Positions 34,308 through 48,117 of a DNA stretch of 64,000 nt are shown here, one piece after another. Under the pieces are notes generated by a model. That model had not been told where the DNA came from and did not search any database. It saw nothing but the letters and a program-made list of their open reading frames with translations. A program made the translations under genes and the position numbers. The stretch's first letter is position 1; each line of letters starts with the position of its first letter. The DNA comes from Arthrobacter echini (GTDB lineage: Bacteria; Actinomycetota; Actinomycetes; Actinomycetales; Micrococcaceae), in assembly GCF_004803505.1 (NCBI RefSeq), contig NZ_SSWH01000003.1, forward strand, positions 62,001 through 126,000, read 5' to 3'.

Positions 34308-35558
34308 TCAGTCGCGGGCCAGGGCGCTCAGCCCGGGAAGCTCCTTCCCCTCGAGATACTCGAGGCTGGCCCCTCCCCCGGTGGAGATGTGGCCGAACTG
34401 GTCGTCGGTGAAGCCGAGGCTGCGCACGGCTGCCGCCGAGTCCCCTCCGCCGACCACGGTCAGTGCGCCCGCGGCCTGACTGTCGGCGAGGGCCTGGGCC
34501 ACCGTCCGCGTGCCTGCGGCGAAGGAATCGAACTCGAAGACACCCATCGGGCCGTTCCAGAACACCGTCCTCGCCTCCGCGATGTTCGCCGCGAAGTCGG
34601 CTCCCGTGGCCGGTCCGATGTCCAGGCCTGTGCCGTCCGCCGCGAAGGGGCCCGACTCGATGGCATCCGCAGCGACCACGCCGTGCTCGGCGTCGGCGGC
34701 GAAGCTCTTCGCGACCACGATGTCCGTGGGCAGGACGAACTGCGTCCCGTCCCGGGATCCCCTCTCGAGGTAGCCGCTGACCGTCTCCAGCTGGTCCTGC
34801 TCGAGCAGACTGGACCCCACCGCGTGTCCCTGCGCCGCGAGGAACGTGAAGACCATACCGCCACCGACGAGGATGCGGTCGGCAGTGCCGATGAGGTTCT
34901 CGATCACCGCCAGCTTGTCCGACACCTTGGACCCTCCCAGGACGACGACGAAGGGCCGCTGAGGCTCCCGGGTCAATCGCTCCAGCACTGACAGCTCCTC
35001 CTTCACCAGGTCTCCCTGGAACGCCGGCAGCAGGGCGGCGACATCGTAGACACTTGCGTGCCTGCGATGCACCGCACCGAACGCGTCGTCCACGTAGGCG
35101 CCGTCCTCGCCGACGAGATCTGCCAGTTCCCTCGCGAAGGCGGCGCGCTCGTCGTCGTCCTTGCTGGTCTCCCGTGCATCGAAGCGCACGTTCTCCAGCA
35201 CGAGCAGCTCACCCGCCGACAGGTCGGCAGCAGCACTCCGCGCACCCTCGCCCGTCGTGTCGGGGGCGAGGCTGACCGGGAAGTCCGCGAGGTCCCGCAG
35301 GACCTCCACGGCGGGCTTCAGGGAGTACTTGTCCTCGGGCGAGCCCTTGGGCCGCCCGAGATGTGCCATGACCACGACGGCGGCTCCCGCCTCCGTGAGT
35401 CTGCGCAGCACGGGCAGCGAGGCACGGACACGACCGTCGTCGGTGACCCGTACTGCGGGCACCTCCCCCTCGAGGGGCACGTTCAGATCGGACCGCACGA
35501 GGACGCGACGACCGCGCACCCCCTCTGCCAGCAGGTCGTCCAACGATGCGTACGCCAC
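34308..35558 (-). CDS. pgk: Phosphoglycerate kinase
   Basis: A 416-residue kinase with RSDLNVPL at about 22-29, the GGSKVSDKLAVIENL hinge region near 209, and GGGDSAAAV near the C-terminus (ATP site). It makes ATP in lower glycolysis. The GTG start at 35558 is 12 nt after the gap stop. Confidence 0.96.
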   Translation of the reverse strand: MAYASLDDLLAEGVRGRRVLVRSDLNVPLEGEVPAVRVTDDGRVRASLPVLRRLTEAGAAVVVMAHLGRPKGSPEDKYSLKPAVEVLRDLADFPVSLAPDTTGEGARSAAADLSAGELLVLENVRFDARETSKDDDERAAFARELADLVGEDGAYVDDAFGAVHRRHASVYDVAALLPAFQGDLVKEELSVLERLTREPQRPFVVVLGGSKVSDKLAVIENLIGTADRILVGGGMVFTFLAAQGHAVGSSLLEQDQLETVSGYLERGSRDGTQFVLPTDIVVAKSFAADAEHGVVAADAIESGPFAADGTGLDIGPATGADFAANIAEARTVFWNGPMGVFEFDSFAAGTRTVAQALADSQAAGALTVVGGGDSAAAVRSLGFTDDQFGHISTGGGASLEYLEGKELPGLSALARD

Positions 35559-35570
35559 GCTCCGGCCCGC

Positions 35571-36695
<1,125 letters not shown>

Positions 36696-36703
36696 CTACG
36701 CGG

Positions 36704-37333
36704 TCAGCGGCCGGGGGTGATGAGGGTGGAGGCTCCGGCGGTCGCGGCCTGGTACCGGGCCTGGACATCGGCCCAGTTCACCAGGTTCCACCACGCCTTG
36801 ACGTAGTCGGGCTTCACATTCACATAGTCCAGGTAGAACGCGTGCTCCCACATATCGAGCATCAGCAGCGGGATGGTCCCCACCGGCACATTGCCCTGCT
36901 GATCATAGAGCTGCTCGATCACCAGATTCTTCCCCAGCGGCTCGTACGCCAGCACCGCCCACCCCGAGCCCTGCAACGAGGTAGCAGCAGCGGTGAAATG
37001 CGCACGGAACGCGTCGAAGGACCCGAACGCCCCGTCCAGGGCACTTCCGAGCTCACCGTCGGGCTTGTCCCCGCCCTCGGGGGACATGTTCTTCCAGAAG
37101 ATGCTGTGGTTGATCACACCGCCCACATGGAACGCCAGGTCCTTGGACAGTTTCGGGATGGAACCGAACTCACCCTTCTCCCGGGCCTCGGCCAGCTGGG
37201 CCAGGGCGTCATTGGCGCCCTTGACGTAGGTGGCCTGGTGCTTGGAGTGGTGCAGTTCCATGATCCGGCCCGAGATGTGCGGCTCCAGGGCCGCGTAGTC
37301 GTAGTCGAGATCCGGCAGTACGTACTCACTCAT
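36704..37333 (-). CDS. sodA: Superoxide dismutase, Fe/Mn family
   Basis: A 209-residue SodA/SodB-type enzyme. Metal ligands are His in ELHHSKH (about 24-30), His in GVINHS (about 78), and Asp and His in DMWEHAFY (about 162-169). ATG at 37333 follows an AGGAGG box closely. The two metals cannot be told apart by eye with confidence; Mn is usual for Micrococcaceae. Probably its own transcript. Confidence 0.95.
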   Translation of the reverse strand: MSEYVLPDLDYDYAALEPHISGRIMELHHSKHQATYVKGANDALAQLAEAREKGEFGSIPKLSKDLAFHVGGVINHSIFWKNMSPEGGDKPDGELGSALDGAFGSFDAFRAHFTAAATSLQGSGWAVLAYEPLGKNLVIEQLYDQQGNVPVGTIPLLMLDMWEHAFYLDYVNVKPDYVKAWWNLVNWADVQARYQAATAGASTLITPGR

Positions 37334-37392
37334 ATAATCCTCCTGATGGATGATCGCCTGTGCCGCGGTGTCCGTACCACTCCGTATCGTTC

Positions 37393-37421
37393 TCCGACAT
37401 CTTTCCGACATCTCTCCGACA
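37393..37421. repeat. Three TCCGACA repeats at 11-bp spacing upstream of sodA
   Basis: TCCGACA starts at 37393, 37404 and 37415, exactly one helical turn apart, and the first two copies share TCCGACATCT. They lie 60-90 bp upstream of the sodA start. This phasing is what a multimeric regulator site would look like. Confidence 0.55.
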
Positions 37422-37445
37422 CTCAGGTCCCGGGCCGCGGCTCAC

Positions 37446-37463
37446 CCGCTCCGTACGGAGCGG
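37446..37463. terminator. 18-bp perfect palindrome after whiA
   Basis: CCGCTCCGTACGGAGCGG is a perfect palindrome 28 bp after the whiA stop (leftward). A shorter GATGTCCACATC repeat follows on the right. It can end the rapZ-yvcK-whiA transcript or serve as an operator for sodA. Confidence 0.55.
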
Positions 37464-37490
37464 ATGTCCACATCCATCCTATGCACTCAT

Positions 37491-38471
37491 TCACTCATCG
37501 AGCATGTCGGCGGTGACATTGGCGTCCGTTCCGGGGATCCCGGTGTCCGCCGCCCTCCTGTCGGCCATGGCGAGAAGTCTCCTGATCCGACCGGCTATGG
37601 CGTCCTTCGTCATCGGCGGATCCGCCATGCGTCCGAGTTCGTCGAGACTCGCCTGCTTGTGCGCCACTCTCAGCTCACCGGCGTAGCGGAGGTGCTCCGG
37701 CACGGTGTCGGCGAGGATCTCGAGCGCGCGCTCCACCCGGGCACCGGCAGCGACGGCTGCCTGGGCGGAACGGCGAAGATTGGCGTCGTCGAAGTTGGCC
37801 AGTCTGTTGGCGGTTGCCCGCACCTCCCGGCGCATGCGGCGCTCCTCCCACGTCATGAGGGCGTCATGGGCGCCCATGCGTGTCAGGAGTGCCGCGATAG
37901 TGTCGCCGTCCCTGATCACCACCCGGTCCACTCCACGTACCTCGCGTGCCTTGGCAACGAGGTCGAGGCGGCGGGCCGCTCCGACCAGGGCGAGAGCCGA
38001 TTCGGGCCCGGGACACGTGATCTCGAGCGACGAGGAGCGCCCCGGTTCGGTCAGCGACCCGTGCGCCAGGAAGGCACCGCGCCAGACAGCCTCGGCGTCC
38101 GACGCCGAGCCGTTGACGACGGCGGACGGCAACCCGCGCACGGGTCGGCCGCGACTGTCGAGCAGTCCCGTCTGGCGGGCGAGTGACTCGCCGTCCCGGA
38201 CGACGCGCAGGACGTAGCGGCTTCCTCGGCGGAAGCCGCCACCGGTCACCACGAGGATCTCGCTCGTGTGCCCGTACACCTCCGCGATCGCGGTGCGCAG
38301 TCGGCGCGCGGTCGAGGCGAGATCGACCTCCGCCTCGATGACGATGCGCCCCGAGATGATGTGCAGACCGCCGGCGAACCGGAGCAGCGCGGAGACCTCG
38401 GCCTTCCGGACCGAGGATTTCCTGACCTCGAGGTGGGACAGTTCCTCTTTGACGTCAGCGGTCAGCGCCAC
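37491..38471 (-). CDS. whiA: WhiA, DNA-binding regulator
   Basis: A 326-residue WhiA. The N-terminal 200 residues are a degenerate LAGLIDADG homing-endonuclease fold ([14 protein letters not shown] [15 protein letters not shown] near 129-143), and the C-terminus is a helix-turn-helix ([20 protein letters not shown]). WhiA controls sporulation in Streptomyces and growth-related genes elsewhere. The GTG start overlaps yvcK by 17 nt. Confidence 0.94.
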   Translation of the reverse strand: MALTADVKEELSHLEVRKSSVRKAEVSALLRFAGGLHIISGRIVIEAEVDLASTARRLRTAIAEVYGHTSEILVVTGGGFRRGSRYVLRVVRDGESLARQTGLLDSRGRPVRGLPSAVVNGSASDAEAVWRGAFLAHGSLTEPGRSSSLEITCPGPESALALVGAARRLDLVAKAREVRGVDRVVIRDGDTIAALLTRMGAHDALMTWEERRMRREVRATANRLANFDDANLRRSAQAAVAAGARVERALEILADTVPEHLRYAGELRVAHKQASLDELGRMADPPMTKDAIAGRIRRLLAMADRRAADTGIPGTDANVTADMLDE

Positions 38472-39507
38472 GCGCGCCCTCCTGGTGCTCTGCGAACATG
38501 TCGTTGTAGGAGGTGGCCAGCCGCAGGGGATCGTGGACGGGGCGACCCGTCGATACCCCTACGGAGGCGAACACGGCCCTGCCGCCCATCCGTGCGACGG
38601 CCCGCTCGAACTCGGCGCGGTCCCCCACCACCGACGGATCGACGAGGACGACGTCGACCGTGAACCCGGGCGCGTACCGCGTGATCACGTTCAGATGATC
38701 GACCGCGCTCATGCCCAGGGTCTCCTTGGTGTCGTTGCTCAGATTCATGGTCAGGCAGCGTCGGGCCGAGGTGCGGCTCAGGGCATCGCGAAGCTCCGGG
38801 AGGAGAAGATGCGGCAGCACGGAGGTGTACCAGGATCCCGGACCGAGGATGACCCAGTCGGCCAGTTCGATGGCCTCCAGCGCGTCCTGGCAGGCGGAGG
38901 CACCGGCCGGCAGCAGCCGGACGTCGCTCACGTTCCCGACGTCGGCTGCGACCGCCAGCTTCGCCTGGCCCGTGACGGTCCGCACGCGCAGCGAACCCTC
39001 GGTCTCGCTGAGGATGTCCCCCTCGATGGTCAGAGGCACACGGGCCATCGGCAGGACCTTCCCTCGCGCGCCGAGCAGCGCACCTGCCCACTGCAGCCCC
39101 GCGACGGAGTCACCGAGCAGCTCCCACAGGGTGACGATCAGCAGATTGCCCATGGCGTGGTCGTCGAGCGGACTCCCTGCCCCGTCCTTCGACGTGAAGC
39201 GGTGCTGCATGACATCGCGCCAGGTGCGGCCCCAGTCGGTGTCGTCGCACAGTGCGGCCAACGCCATGCGCAGGTCCCCCGGCGGCAGGACGCCGAGCTC
39301 GCGCCGGAGCCTGCCGGAGGATCCCCCGTCGTCCGCCACCGTGACCACGGCCGTGAGTTCCTGGGTCAGCAGCCGCAGCGCCGACAGCGACGAGGACAGT
39401 CCATGACCTCCGCCCAGCGCCACCACGGAGGGGTTGCTTCCCTGCCCCTCGCCCTTCGGGCGGCCGGCAGGAGGGATCAGCGGTAGCGGCCCGGAGAACA
39501 ATGCCAC
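38455..39507 (-). CDS. yvcK: YvcK/CofD-like gluconeogenesis factor
   Basis: A 350-residue protein with the glycine-rich [18 protein letters not shown] near 28-45 and [14 protein letters not shown] near 58-71. This is the YvcK branch of the CofD family, which binds UDP-GlcNAc and affects carbon use and cell shape. It is translationally coupled on both sides: the rapZ stop and this GTG overlap as TAGTG, and it overlaps whiA by 17 nt. Confidence 0.93.
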   Translation of the reverse strand: MALFSGPLPLIPPAGRPKGEGQGSNPSVVALGGGHGLSSSLSALRLLTQELTAVVTVADDGGSSGRLRRELGVLPPGDLRMALAALCDDTDWGRTWRDVMQHRFTSKDGAGSPLDDHAMGNLLIVTLWELLGDSVAGLQWAGALLGARGKVLPMARVPLTIEGDILSETEGSLRVRTVTGQAKLAVAADVGNVSDVRLLPAGASACQDALEAIELADWVILGPGSWYTSVLPHLLLPELRDALSRTSARRCLTMNLSNDTKETLGMSAVDHLNVITRYAPGFTVDVVLVDPSVVGDRAEFERAVARMGGRAVFASVGVSTGRPVHDPLRLATSYNDMFAEHQEGARGADR

Positions 39508-40406
39508 TATTCACGTCCGAGATCGCGATGGTGGGCGGTCACCTGCACGCCCGGAAGCTGCGCCAGGCGCTGTGCGATCTCCTCCGTGACAGCCACCGAG
39601 CGGTGCTTGCCTCCGGTGCAGCCGACCGCGAGGGTTGCGTAGTGCTTGTTCTCCCGACGGTAGCCGTCGAGAGCGGGGACGAGAGCGTGCACGTACCTGT
39701 CGATGAAGTCTGCGGCACCCTGAGCGCCCAGCACGTAGTCACGGACCTCCGCGTCGAGACCCGTCCGGGGCCGCAGCAGGGGAACCCAGTGGGGGTTCGG
39801 GATGAAACGCACGTCCGCCACGAAGTTGGCGTCCACGGGCAGACCGTACTTGAAGCCGAAACTCATGACGTTGATCCGCAGGACGATGGGGCCGGAGTCC
39901 GAGAACAGCTCCGTCACGCTGGTCGCCAGGGCGTGGACGTTGAACTCAGTGGTGTCGATGACGACGTCGGAGGCATGCTTGAGCACAGCGAGCAGTTCCC
40001 GCTCGGCCGCGATCCCGTCGAGGATGCGCCCATCGCCCTGGAGCGGGTGCGGACGCCGGCCCTGTTCGAACCTGCGCACCAGCACGGCATCTGCTGCGTC
40101 GAGGAAGAGCACCCGGTAGTTCACGCCGGCGGCCCGGAGCCCGTCGAGCGACGCCTTCATCTCGCTGAAGAGCTCCTTGCCCCGCACGTCCATGACCACG
40201 GCGAGCTTGGGAATGGACTCCGGGGTCCGTGCCACCAGCTCCGTCAGGGTCGTGAGCAGCTGCGGCGGAAGATTCTCCACCACGTACCAGCCGTGGTCCT
40301 CGAGGGCATTCGCGGCCGTACTGCGCCCGGCCCCGGACATGCCGGTCACCACGAGAAGCTCGGATTCGGGCGGTTTGACCGGAGTCAGGCTCGTGGCCTC
40401 AGTCAT
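39507..40406 (-). CDS. rapZ: RapZ-family nucleotide-binding protein
   Basis: A 299-residue RapZ/YvcJ protein. The P-loop reads GMSGAGRST near 22-30, with Arg in place of the usual Lys, as in other Actinobacteria. The C-terminal domain has [13 protein letters not shown] and [10 protein letters not shown]. In E. coli RapZ guides sRNA decay and senses cell-wall sugar; in Gram-positives its role is less clear. First gene of rapZ-yvcK-whiA, with GGAAG upstream of the ATG. Confidence 0.93.
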   Translation of the reverse strand: MTEATSLTPVKPPESELLVVTGMSGAGRSTAANALEDHGWYVVENLPPQLLTTLTELVARTPESIPKLAVVMDVRGKELFSEMKASLDGLRAAGVNYRVLFLDAADAVLVRRFEQGRRPHPLQGDGRILDGIAAERELLAVLKHASDVVIDTTEFNVHALATSVTELFSDSGPIVLRINVMSFGFKYGLPVDANFVADVRFIPNPHWVPLLRPRTGLDAEVRDYVLGAQGAADFIDRYVHALVPALDGYRRENKHYATLAVGCTGGKHRSVAVTEEIAQRLAQLPGVQVTAHHRDLGRE

Positions 40407-40505
40407 CGTGATGCTTCCGTTCCGGCTCGAGGGATTCCCGGCACCGCGGGCAGCCCTGATGTGTAGGTTCTCGGCGGCCCGCCTGCAGCCGCCCGCTCAG
40501 CCTAG

Positions 40506-42584
40506 CTAATTCTCGATGATCTCGCCCGTGGCCATGTTGACGGCCGGCGCCGTCGCGTCCTCCGGCGCCTCGGCGAGCGCGGTCCGGATGGTCCGGGCGA
40601 GCGCGGGCCCTACTCCCGGCACGAGGACGAGCTCCTCCACGGAGGCGGCGCGGATCTTCCTGACCGATCCGAAGTGCTTGAGGAGCGACTTCCGTCTGGC
40701 CGGGCCCAGTCCCGGAACGGCATCGAGGGCGGAGGCCGTCATGGAGGTACCGCGCTTCTGGCGGTGGAACGTGATGGCGAATCGGTGGGCCTCGTCACGG
40801 ATGCGCTGCAGCAGGAACAGGCCCTCGGACGCGCGGGGCAGGATGACGGGGAACTCGCTGTCCTGGACCCACACCTCCTCGAGCCGCTTCGCGAGACCGA
40901 TCACGAAGACGTCGTCGATCCCCAGGTCCTCCAGCGCGCGGGCCGCCGCCGCCACCTGGGGCGGACCGCCGTCGACGACCACGAGATTGGGGGGATAGGC
41001 GAACCGGTTCCGGGTGATGGCCGTCGTCGTGTCGCTGACCGGCTGGTCCCCGGTCTCCCCGGGACCGTCGCCTCCGCTCTCGGGGTCCACGACGTCCGGG
41101 TGGCCGATCAGCGACGCGTCGTCGTCGAGTATCTCGTCCTCGGCAGCGCGACCCTGCTCCCCCGACGTCCCGGGGAGTGGCTTCCCGGCGAGGTAGTTCC
41201 TGAAGCGGCGGTGGACGACGTCGTACATGGACGCGGTGTCGTCGCGGGCCGCGTCCCCCGTGATGGAGAACTTCCGGTACTCGGACTTCCGGGGCAGGCC
41301 GTCCTCGACCACGACCATGGAGGCCACGACATTGGTGCCCTGTACGTGGGAGATGTCGAAGCACTCGATGCGCATGAGCGGCTGGGGCAGATCGAGTGCC
41401 TCCTGCAGTTCCTGCAGTGCGGCCGATCGCGTGGTGATGTCACCGGCTCGCCTGCTCTTGTGCAGGCGCAGGGCGTCGGCCGCATTCTGTTCCACGGTGC
41501 TCATGAGGGTGGCCTTGTCACCGCGCTGCGGTACCCGCACCTCCACGCGTGCCCCCCGCAGCCCGCGGAGCCATTCGAGCATCTGCTCCTGATTGCTCGG
41601 CAGCACGGGGACGAGGACCTCGCGGGGGATCTGCTCGTTGCTGCTGTTCCCTTCGCCGTAGACCTGCTGGAGCAGGTGTTCGACCAGCTCGGGGGTGTCC
41701 ATGTCCTCGACCTTCTCGACCATCCAGCCACGCTGACCACGGATCCGCCCGCCCCGCACGTGGAAGACCTGCGCCGCGGCTTCCAGCTCGTCCTCCCGGA
41801 GGGCGAAGATGTCGGCGTCGGTGTCCTCGCCGAGGACGACGGTGTTGCGCTCGAACACGCGGCGGAGGGCGGCGATGTCATCGCGCAGGCGCGCGGCCGT
41901 CTCGTAGTCGAGTTCGGCGACGGCGTCCGCCATCTTCCGCTCGAGACCGGAGATGAATTTCTTCGAGTCCCCCGCCATGAAGTCGCTGAAGTCCTCGGCG
42001 AGTTCCCGATGGTCCTCGGCGCTGATCCGTCCGACACACGGCGCCGAGCACTTGTCGATGTAGCCGAGCAGGCACGGGCGTCCGGTGCGCTCGGCCCGCT
42101 TGAACACCCCGGCGCTGCAGGTGCGCACCGGGAACACCCGGAGCATCGTGTCGACCGTCTCCCTGATGGCCTTCGCCGGGTAGAACGGGCCGAAGTAGCG
42201 CGTGTCCTTCTTCTTCTGGCCCCGCATCACCTGCACGCGGGGGTACTTCTCGCCCATCGTGACGGCGAGGTACGGGTACGACTTGTCGTCCCGGAACATG
42301 ACGTTGAAGCGCGGGTCGAACTCCTTGATCCAGGTGTACTCGAGCTGCAGGGCCTCGAGCTCGCTGCCGACGACCGTCCACTCCACACTGGCCGCGGTGA
42401 ACACCATGGAGCGTGTGCGCGGCATGAGCCCCTGCGGGTTCGCGAAGTAGGAGTTCAGGCGCGAGCGCAGATTCTTCGCCTTGCCCACGTAGATGACCCG
42501 GCCGTGCTCGTCGCGGAAGCGGTAGACGCCGGGATCGAGGGGGATCTCGCCTGTTCTCGGCCGGTAGGTCACTGGGTTCGCCAC
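40506..42584 (-). CDS. uvrC: Excinuclease ABC subunit C
   Basis: A 692-residue UvrC that cuts both sides of a DNA lesion. It has the GIY-YIG nuclease domain (PGVYRFRD...[14 protein letters not shown], about 18-41), a UvrB-interacting UVR region near 215-245, the RNase H-like nuclease core with [11 protein letters not shown] near 400, and helix-hairpin-helix pairs at the end ([22 protein letters not shown]). An acidic insert lies near 480-520. GTG start. Confidence 0.96.
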   Translation of the reverse strand: MANPVTYRPRTGEIPLDPGVYRFRDEHGRVIYVGKAKNLRSRLNSYFANPQGLMPRTRSMVFTAASVEWTVVGSELEALQLEYTWIKEFDPRFNVMFRDDKSYPYLAVTMGEKYPRVQVMRGQKKKDTRYFGPFYPAKAIRETVDTMLRVFPVRTCSAGVFKRAERTGRPCLLGYIDKCSAPCVGRISAEDHRELAEDFSDFMAGDSKKFISGLERKMADAVAELDYETAARLRDDIAALRRVFERNTVVLGEDTDADIFALREDELEAAAQVFHVRGGRIRGQRGWMVEKVEDMDTPELVEHLLQQVYGEGNSSNEQIPREVLVPVLPSNQEQMLEWLRGLRGARVEVRVPQRGDKATLMSTVEQNAADALRLHKSRRAGDITTRSAALQELQEALDLPQPLMRIECFDISHVQGTNVVASMVVVEDGLPRKSEYRKFSITGDAARDDTASMYDVVHRRFRNYLAGKPLPGTSGEQGRAAEDEILDDDASLIGHPDVVDPESGGDGPGETGDQPVSDTTTAITRNRFAYPPNLVVVDGGPPQVAAAARALEDLGIDDVFVIGLAKRLEEVWVQDSEFPVILPRASEGLFLLQRIRDEAHRFAITFHRQKRGTSMTASALDAVPGLGPARRKSLLKHFGSVRKIRAASVEELVLVPGVGPALARTIRTALAEAPEDATAPAVNMATGEIIEN

Positions 42585-42590
42585 AGCTCA

Positions 42591-42596
42591 ATCCTA
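42591..42596 (-). promoter_or_regulatory. uvrC -10 box, leaderless
   Basis: TAGGAT reads leftwards and is followed by TGAGCT (6 nt) and the uvrC GTG at 42584. A transcription start at the G of the start codon would leave no leader. Confidence 0.7.
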
Positions 42597-42655
42597 GGGC
42601 CGGACGGCGACAGGGCCCGACCCTGCGGCTGTCGGATAGACGGCTGTCGAGTGCC

Positions 42656-43324
42656 TCACTCGGCGGTCGGGCTCTGGTTGTAGTGCGGTGCGCGCTCCTG
42701 ACCGGTGAGCGCGGCGATGCTGTCCATGATGGTGTCGGTCGCACTCCGTCGCGCGGGGAGCGGATGCCCGGGCCCGGTCTTCGCGAACACGAGCGGCTCT
42801 CCGACCCGCAGCGTGAAGTGCTGCGGACGGATGCCCTTCTTCCCCGCCGGCTGCAGGGCAGCGGTCCCGATGAGCCCCACCGGGACCACGGGAGCCCCGG
42901 TGGTCAGGGCGAGCCAGCCGACGCCGGTCCTCCCCCGGTACAGCCGCCCGTCGCGGGACCGGGTGCCTTCGGGGTAGATCCCCACGCCGTCGCCCTGCTC
43001 CAGCAGGTCGAGCAGTGTCCTCAGCGCCTGCACGCTGGCCGCCTGCTGACCGCGTTCCACCGGGATGGATCCGACGCCCTCGAAGAAGGATCTCAGGAGC
43101 GCTCCCTTCAGCCCCGTGCCCGTGAAGTACTCCGCCTTGGCGAAGAACGCGACGGGGCGCGGCATGAGCGCCTGGACCAGGACACTGTCGAGGAAGGAGA
43201 GATGGTTCGGGGCGACGATGAACGGGCCGCTCTCCGGCACGTGGTGCAGCCCCTCCACGGTCGGCCGGCACAGGGCGGCGATCAGGGCGCGCGTCGTGCT
43301 GCGCGTCAGGTCATAGACCCCCAC
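42656..43324 (-). CDS. 1-acyl-sn-glycerol-3-phosphate acyltransferase (PlsC-like)
   Basis: A 222-residue acyltransferase with NHLSFLD (the HX4D catalytic pair, about 38-44), GSIPVERG and YPEGTRSRDG near 105-115, and PVVPVGLIG. It would acylate lysophosphatidate in phospholipid synthesis. GTG at 43324 overlaps the HAD gene by 14 nt and has GAGG about 6 nt upstream. No long membrane helix is evident, so it is probably peripheral. Confidence 0.9.
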   Translation of the reverse strand: MGVYDLTRSTTRALIAALCRPTVEGLHHVPESGPFIVAPNHLSFLDSVLVQALMPRPVAFFAKAEYFTGTGLKGALLRSFFEGVGSIPVERGQQAASVQALRTLLDLLEQGDGVGIYPEGTRSRDGRLYRGRTGVGWLALTTGAPVVPVGLIGTAALQPAGKKGIRPQHFTLRVGEPLVFAKTGPGHPLPARRSATDTIMDSIAALTGQERAPHYNQSPTAE

Positions 43325-44024
43325 GGAGGACCTCCAGCAGCTCCTCGGCCGAGTGCACGACGGCGTCGGCTCCGGCGTCCTCAAGCTCACCGCGCGCGGC
43401 GAATCCCCAGGCAACGCCGATGCAGGGCACGCCGTTGGCGTGCGCACCCTCGACGTCGTGGCTGCGGTCCCCGATCATCACGGCCTGCTGCGGTCCTGCC
43501 TGCTCCAGTACGGGGGCATGCCTCTCGAGCGCGGCCCGGATGATCGGGGTCTTCCCGCCGGTGGCGACGCTCTCGTTCCGGGGGGAGCCGTGCACGGAGG
43601 CGAAAAGATGGCGCAGCCGCTGGGCGCTGAGGAGTTCCTCCGCGAGCCACTCGGGCTTCTGGGTGGCCACGGCGACCACCGCGCCGTCGTCGGCCAGTGC
43701 CTGCACGCACCGAGCGATCCCGGGATAGGGGCGGCTCCGGTGGATCCCGGTCGCGACGTACCCGGCGCGGTACGTCGCGACGACGTGGTCGATCAGGGGT
43801 TCCGGCACTGCAGCGAGCCCGGTCAGTGAGTGCACGAGCGGTGGTCCCACCATCGCGTCCAGCACGGCGTCGTCGGGCACGGGTAGATCGTGGCTGCGCA
43901 GGGCCGCGCTGATGCCGCCGGTGATCGCTCCGGCCGGGTCCACGAGCGTGCCGTCGAGATCGAAGAGGATCAGCGAATAGATGGAGGCCACCGGGCAAGC
44001 TTGCCACAGCGCGGTCTGCGCCAC
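43311..44024 (-). CDS. HAD-superfamily phosphatase (phosphoglycolate phosphatase-like)
   Basis: A 237-residue HAD hydrolase with nucleophile motif FDLDGTLVD (about 20-28), motif II in VATQK, Lys in GGKTPII, and GDRSHDVEGAHANG near 190-203. The size and cap fit Gph/PpaX phosphatases. The start is uncertain: GTG at 44024 or GTG at 43991, neither with a clear ribosome binding site. It overlaps the acyltransferase gene. Confidence 0.88.
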   Translation of the reverse strand: MAQTALWQACPVASIYSLILFDLDGTLVDPAGAITGGISAALRSHDLPVPDDAVLDAMVGPPLVHSLTGLAAVPEPLIDHVVATYRAGYVATGIHRSRPYPGIARCVQALADDGAVVAVATQKPEWLAEELLSAQRLRHLFASVHGSPRNESVATGGKTPIIRAALERHAPVLEQAGPQQAVMIGDRSHDVEGAHANGVPCIGVAWGFAARGELEDAGADAVVHSAEELLEVLRGGL

Positions 44025-44069
44025 GGCGGACGTGCCCGCCGCCTCGCTATGACGTGCTGCCCTCCTGCC

Positions 44070-46982
<2,913 letters not shown>

Positions 46983-46988
46983 CCGTCA

Positions 46989-46994
46989 ACTGTA
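46989..46994 (-). promoter_or_regulatory. uvrA -10 box, leaderless
   Basis: TACAGT reads leftwards, then TGACGG (6 nt), then the uvrA GTG at 46982. The spacing matches the other leaderless starts in the window and supports this start codon. No convincing LexA box was found beside it. Confidence 0.65.
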
Positions 46995-47067
46995 GGTGAA
47001 AGGGGCTTCGAAGACATCTTCTAATTGATGATGTTCCGCGCTCTTCCGGCGCGGGTCCCGACGTCGT

Positions 47068-47445
47068 TCACGCTCGGCGCAATGCCGCCCTGACGAGCGC
47101 GACCGCATCGGGCTCGGCGATGCCCGCCGCATGCACGACGGCGGCGAACGCGTCGGCCGCCTCAGCGACCTTACGGCGGGCCTCGTCACCCCCTGCGGAG
47201 ATCAGCGTCCCGGCCCTGCCGCGGGTCTCGACGACGCCTGCCTGCTCCAGCTCGCGGTAGGCGCGGGCCACGGTGTTGGCGGCGATCCCCAAGTGTGCGG
47301 CGAGGATCCGGACGGGCGGGAGCCGCGTCCCGACGGCTGCCGTGCCGGAGTTGGCGGCGGCGAGGACGGCCTGCTTCAGCTGCTCGAACGGCGGGACGGC
47401 GCTGGTGGCGTCCAACCTCAGCCAGCGGGGAATGTCCTGCTCCAT
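47068..47445 (-). CDS. Short GntR-family transcriptional regulator (YtrA-like)
   Basis: About 125 residues from ATG 47445. The winged helix spans about 10-75 with PPFEQLKQAV, GTRLPPVRILAAHLGIAANTVARAYRELEQAGVVETRGRAGT, the GntR DNA-binding signature. The effector part is only a short helical tail, as in YtrA, which often controls neighbouring ABC transporters. None is adjacent here. It is divergent from the old MBL promoter and may once have regulated it. Confidence 0.85.
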   Translation of the reverse strand: MEQDIPRWLRLDATSAVPPFEQLKQAVLAAANSGTAAVGTRLPPVRILAAHLGIAANTVARAYRELEQAGVVETRGRAGTLISAGGDEARRKVAEAADAFAAVVHAAGIAEPDAVALVRAALRRA

Positions 47446-47535
47446 GCCGTCCACCTTCCCTCGGCTTCGTCGGGAACCGGACGGACCCCGTGCCAGAACC
47501 CTACCGTCGGGCCGTCCGCGTGGCCGTGCACTCCA

Positions 47536-47541
47536 TACACT
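47536..47541 (+). promoter_or_regulatory. -10 box of the interrupted MBL gene
   Basis: TACACT is followed by GGACCC (6 nt) and ATG at 47548, the original leaderless start of the metallo-beta-lactamase-fold gene. It now drives only a 19-codon fragment and then the inserted segment. Confidence 0.65.
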
Positions 47542-47547
47542 GGACCC

Positions 47548-47607
47548 ATGTTCGACCTCAGTGAAGTCACGATCCGCAGCATCTCCGTCTCCGAGATGGA
47601 TAACTAG
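47548..47607 (+). pseudogene. 5' fragment of the MBL-fold hydrolase gene
   Basis: ATG at 47548 opens MFDLSEVTIRSISVSEMDN and stops at TAG 47605. Residues 5-19 match the intact gene at 49882 (EVTIRSISVSAMDN), which continues into the full enzyme. This is the host gene's original N-terminus, cut off by the insertion at the Asn codon. Confidence 0.85.
47566..47604 (+). repeat. Left direct repeat (attL-like)
   Basis: 39 bases matching 49906-49944 at 35 positions, including the run ATCTCCGTCTCCG. It sits at the left junction of the inserted segment. Confidence 0.8.
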
Positions 47608-47622
47608 AAATGGTAAATGTAG

Positions 47623-47781
47623 CGTGGCTTTGCGACCTCGAAGCGAGCAGTGATCTACGTTCGGCAGTCCCAGATCTCAGAGGTCACCGTTTCCCCTGCC
47701 CTGCAGGAGCAGAACGTTCGGGAGTTTATCGAACGAGAAGAGGGATGGACGCCTAACCTGGTACCGCAGCAGTTGAGGTAG
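47623..47781 (+). pseudogene. N-terminal remnant of a serine recombinase/integrase
   Basis: An open frame of 52 codons without an ATG contains RAVIYVRQSQISE and LQEQNVREFIEREEGW, the first strand and helix of serine recombinases, with the catalytic Ser after YVRQ. After about 45 residues the likeness ends and a stop follows. The resolvase core, DNA-binding and zinc domains are missing. Its place beside the left repeat is where an integrase gene is expected. Confidence 0.72.
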
Positions 47782-48117
47782 TTAGTTCACCAAGCAGGAA
47801 CCTTGAATAATTGTCTCCGCATGCCCTCGTCTCCTCGTGCCCACATCGTGTCGATGCGCCGCCACTTCCTTCGGATCTAGCGAAAGGCCAGCACCCTTGA
47901 AGACCGGTCGGCTTCCAACTAGCAGCGCTGCCTCTTACTCAATCCTCGACCTAGCTGCTTAGGCTTCCGGCCTTATCACCGGAACTCGGCACCTATCTCT
48001 CCTAGGGGCCGCTTCCCTTATGACATGGCTAGGGCCGCTCCTACTAACCCATCCCTGTTGAGACCAGCAGGAGCGGTCTTTTGCGTAAGCTGGTTGGCAG
48101 GCTACCGAGGGGTGAGT
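47782..48117. other. Non-coding stretch inside the element
   Basis: 336 bp with many stops in all frames and no recognisable gene. It may be decayed recombinase sequence. It contains the hairpin at 48033-48078, and a TAAGCT box at 48086-48091 that could be the -10 of the next gene. Confidence 0.6.
48033..48082 (+). terminator. Rho-independent terminator in the element
   Basis: GGCCGCTCCT (48033-48042) pairs with AGGAGCGGTC (48069-48078), one G-T wobble, 26-nt loop, followed by TTTT. It would stop transcription coming from the old MBL promoter before the element's genes. Confidence 0.7.

Noticed and set aside
46983-47067. Possible SOS (LexA) box upstream of uvrA, around TTCGAAGACATCTTC
   Set aside because: It lacks the paired GAAC/GTTC core of the actinobacterial LexA site.
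47782-48032. Continuation of the recombinase after a frameshift
   Set aside because: No frame in this stretch gives recognisable recombinase sequence; all are broken by stops within short distance.
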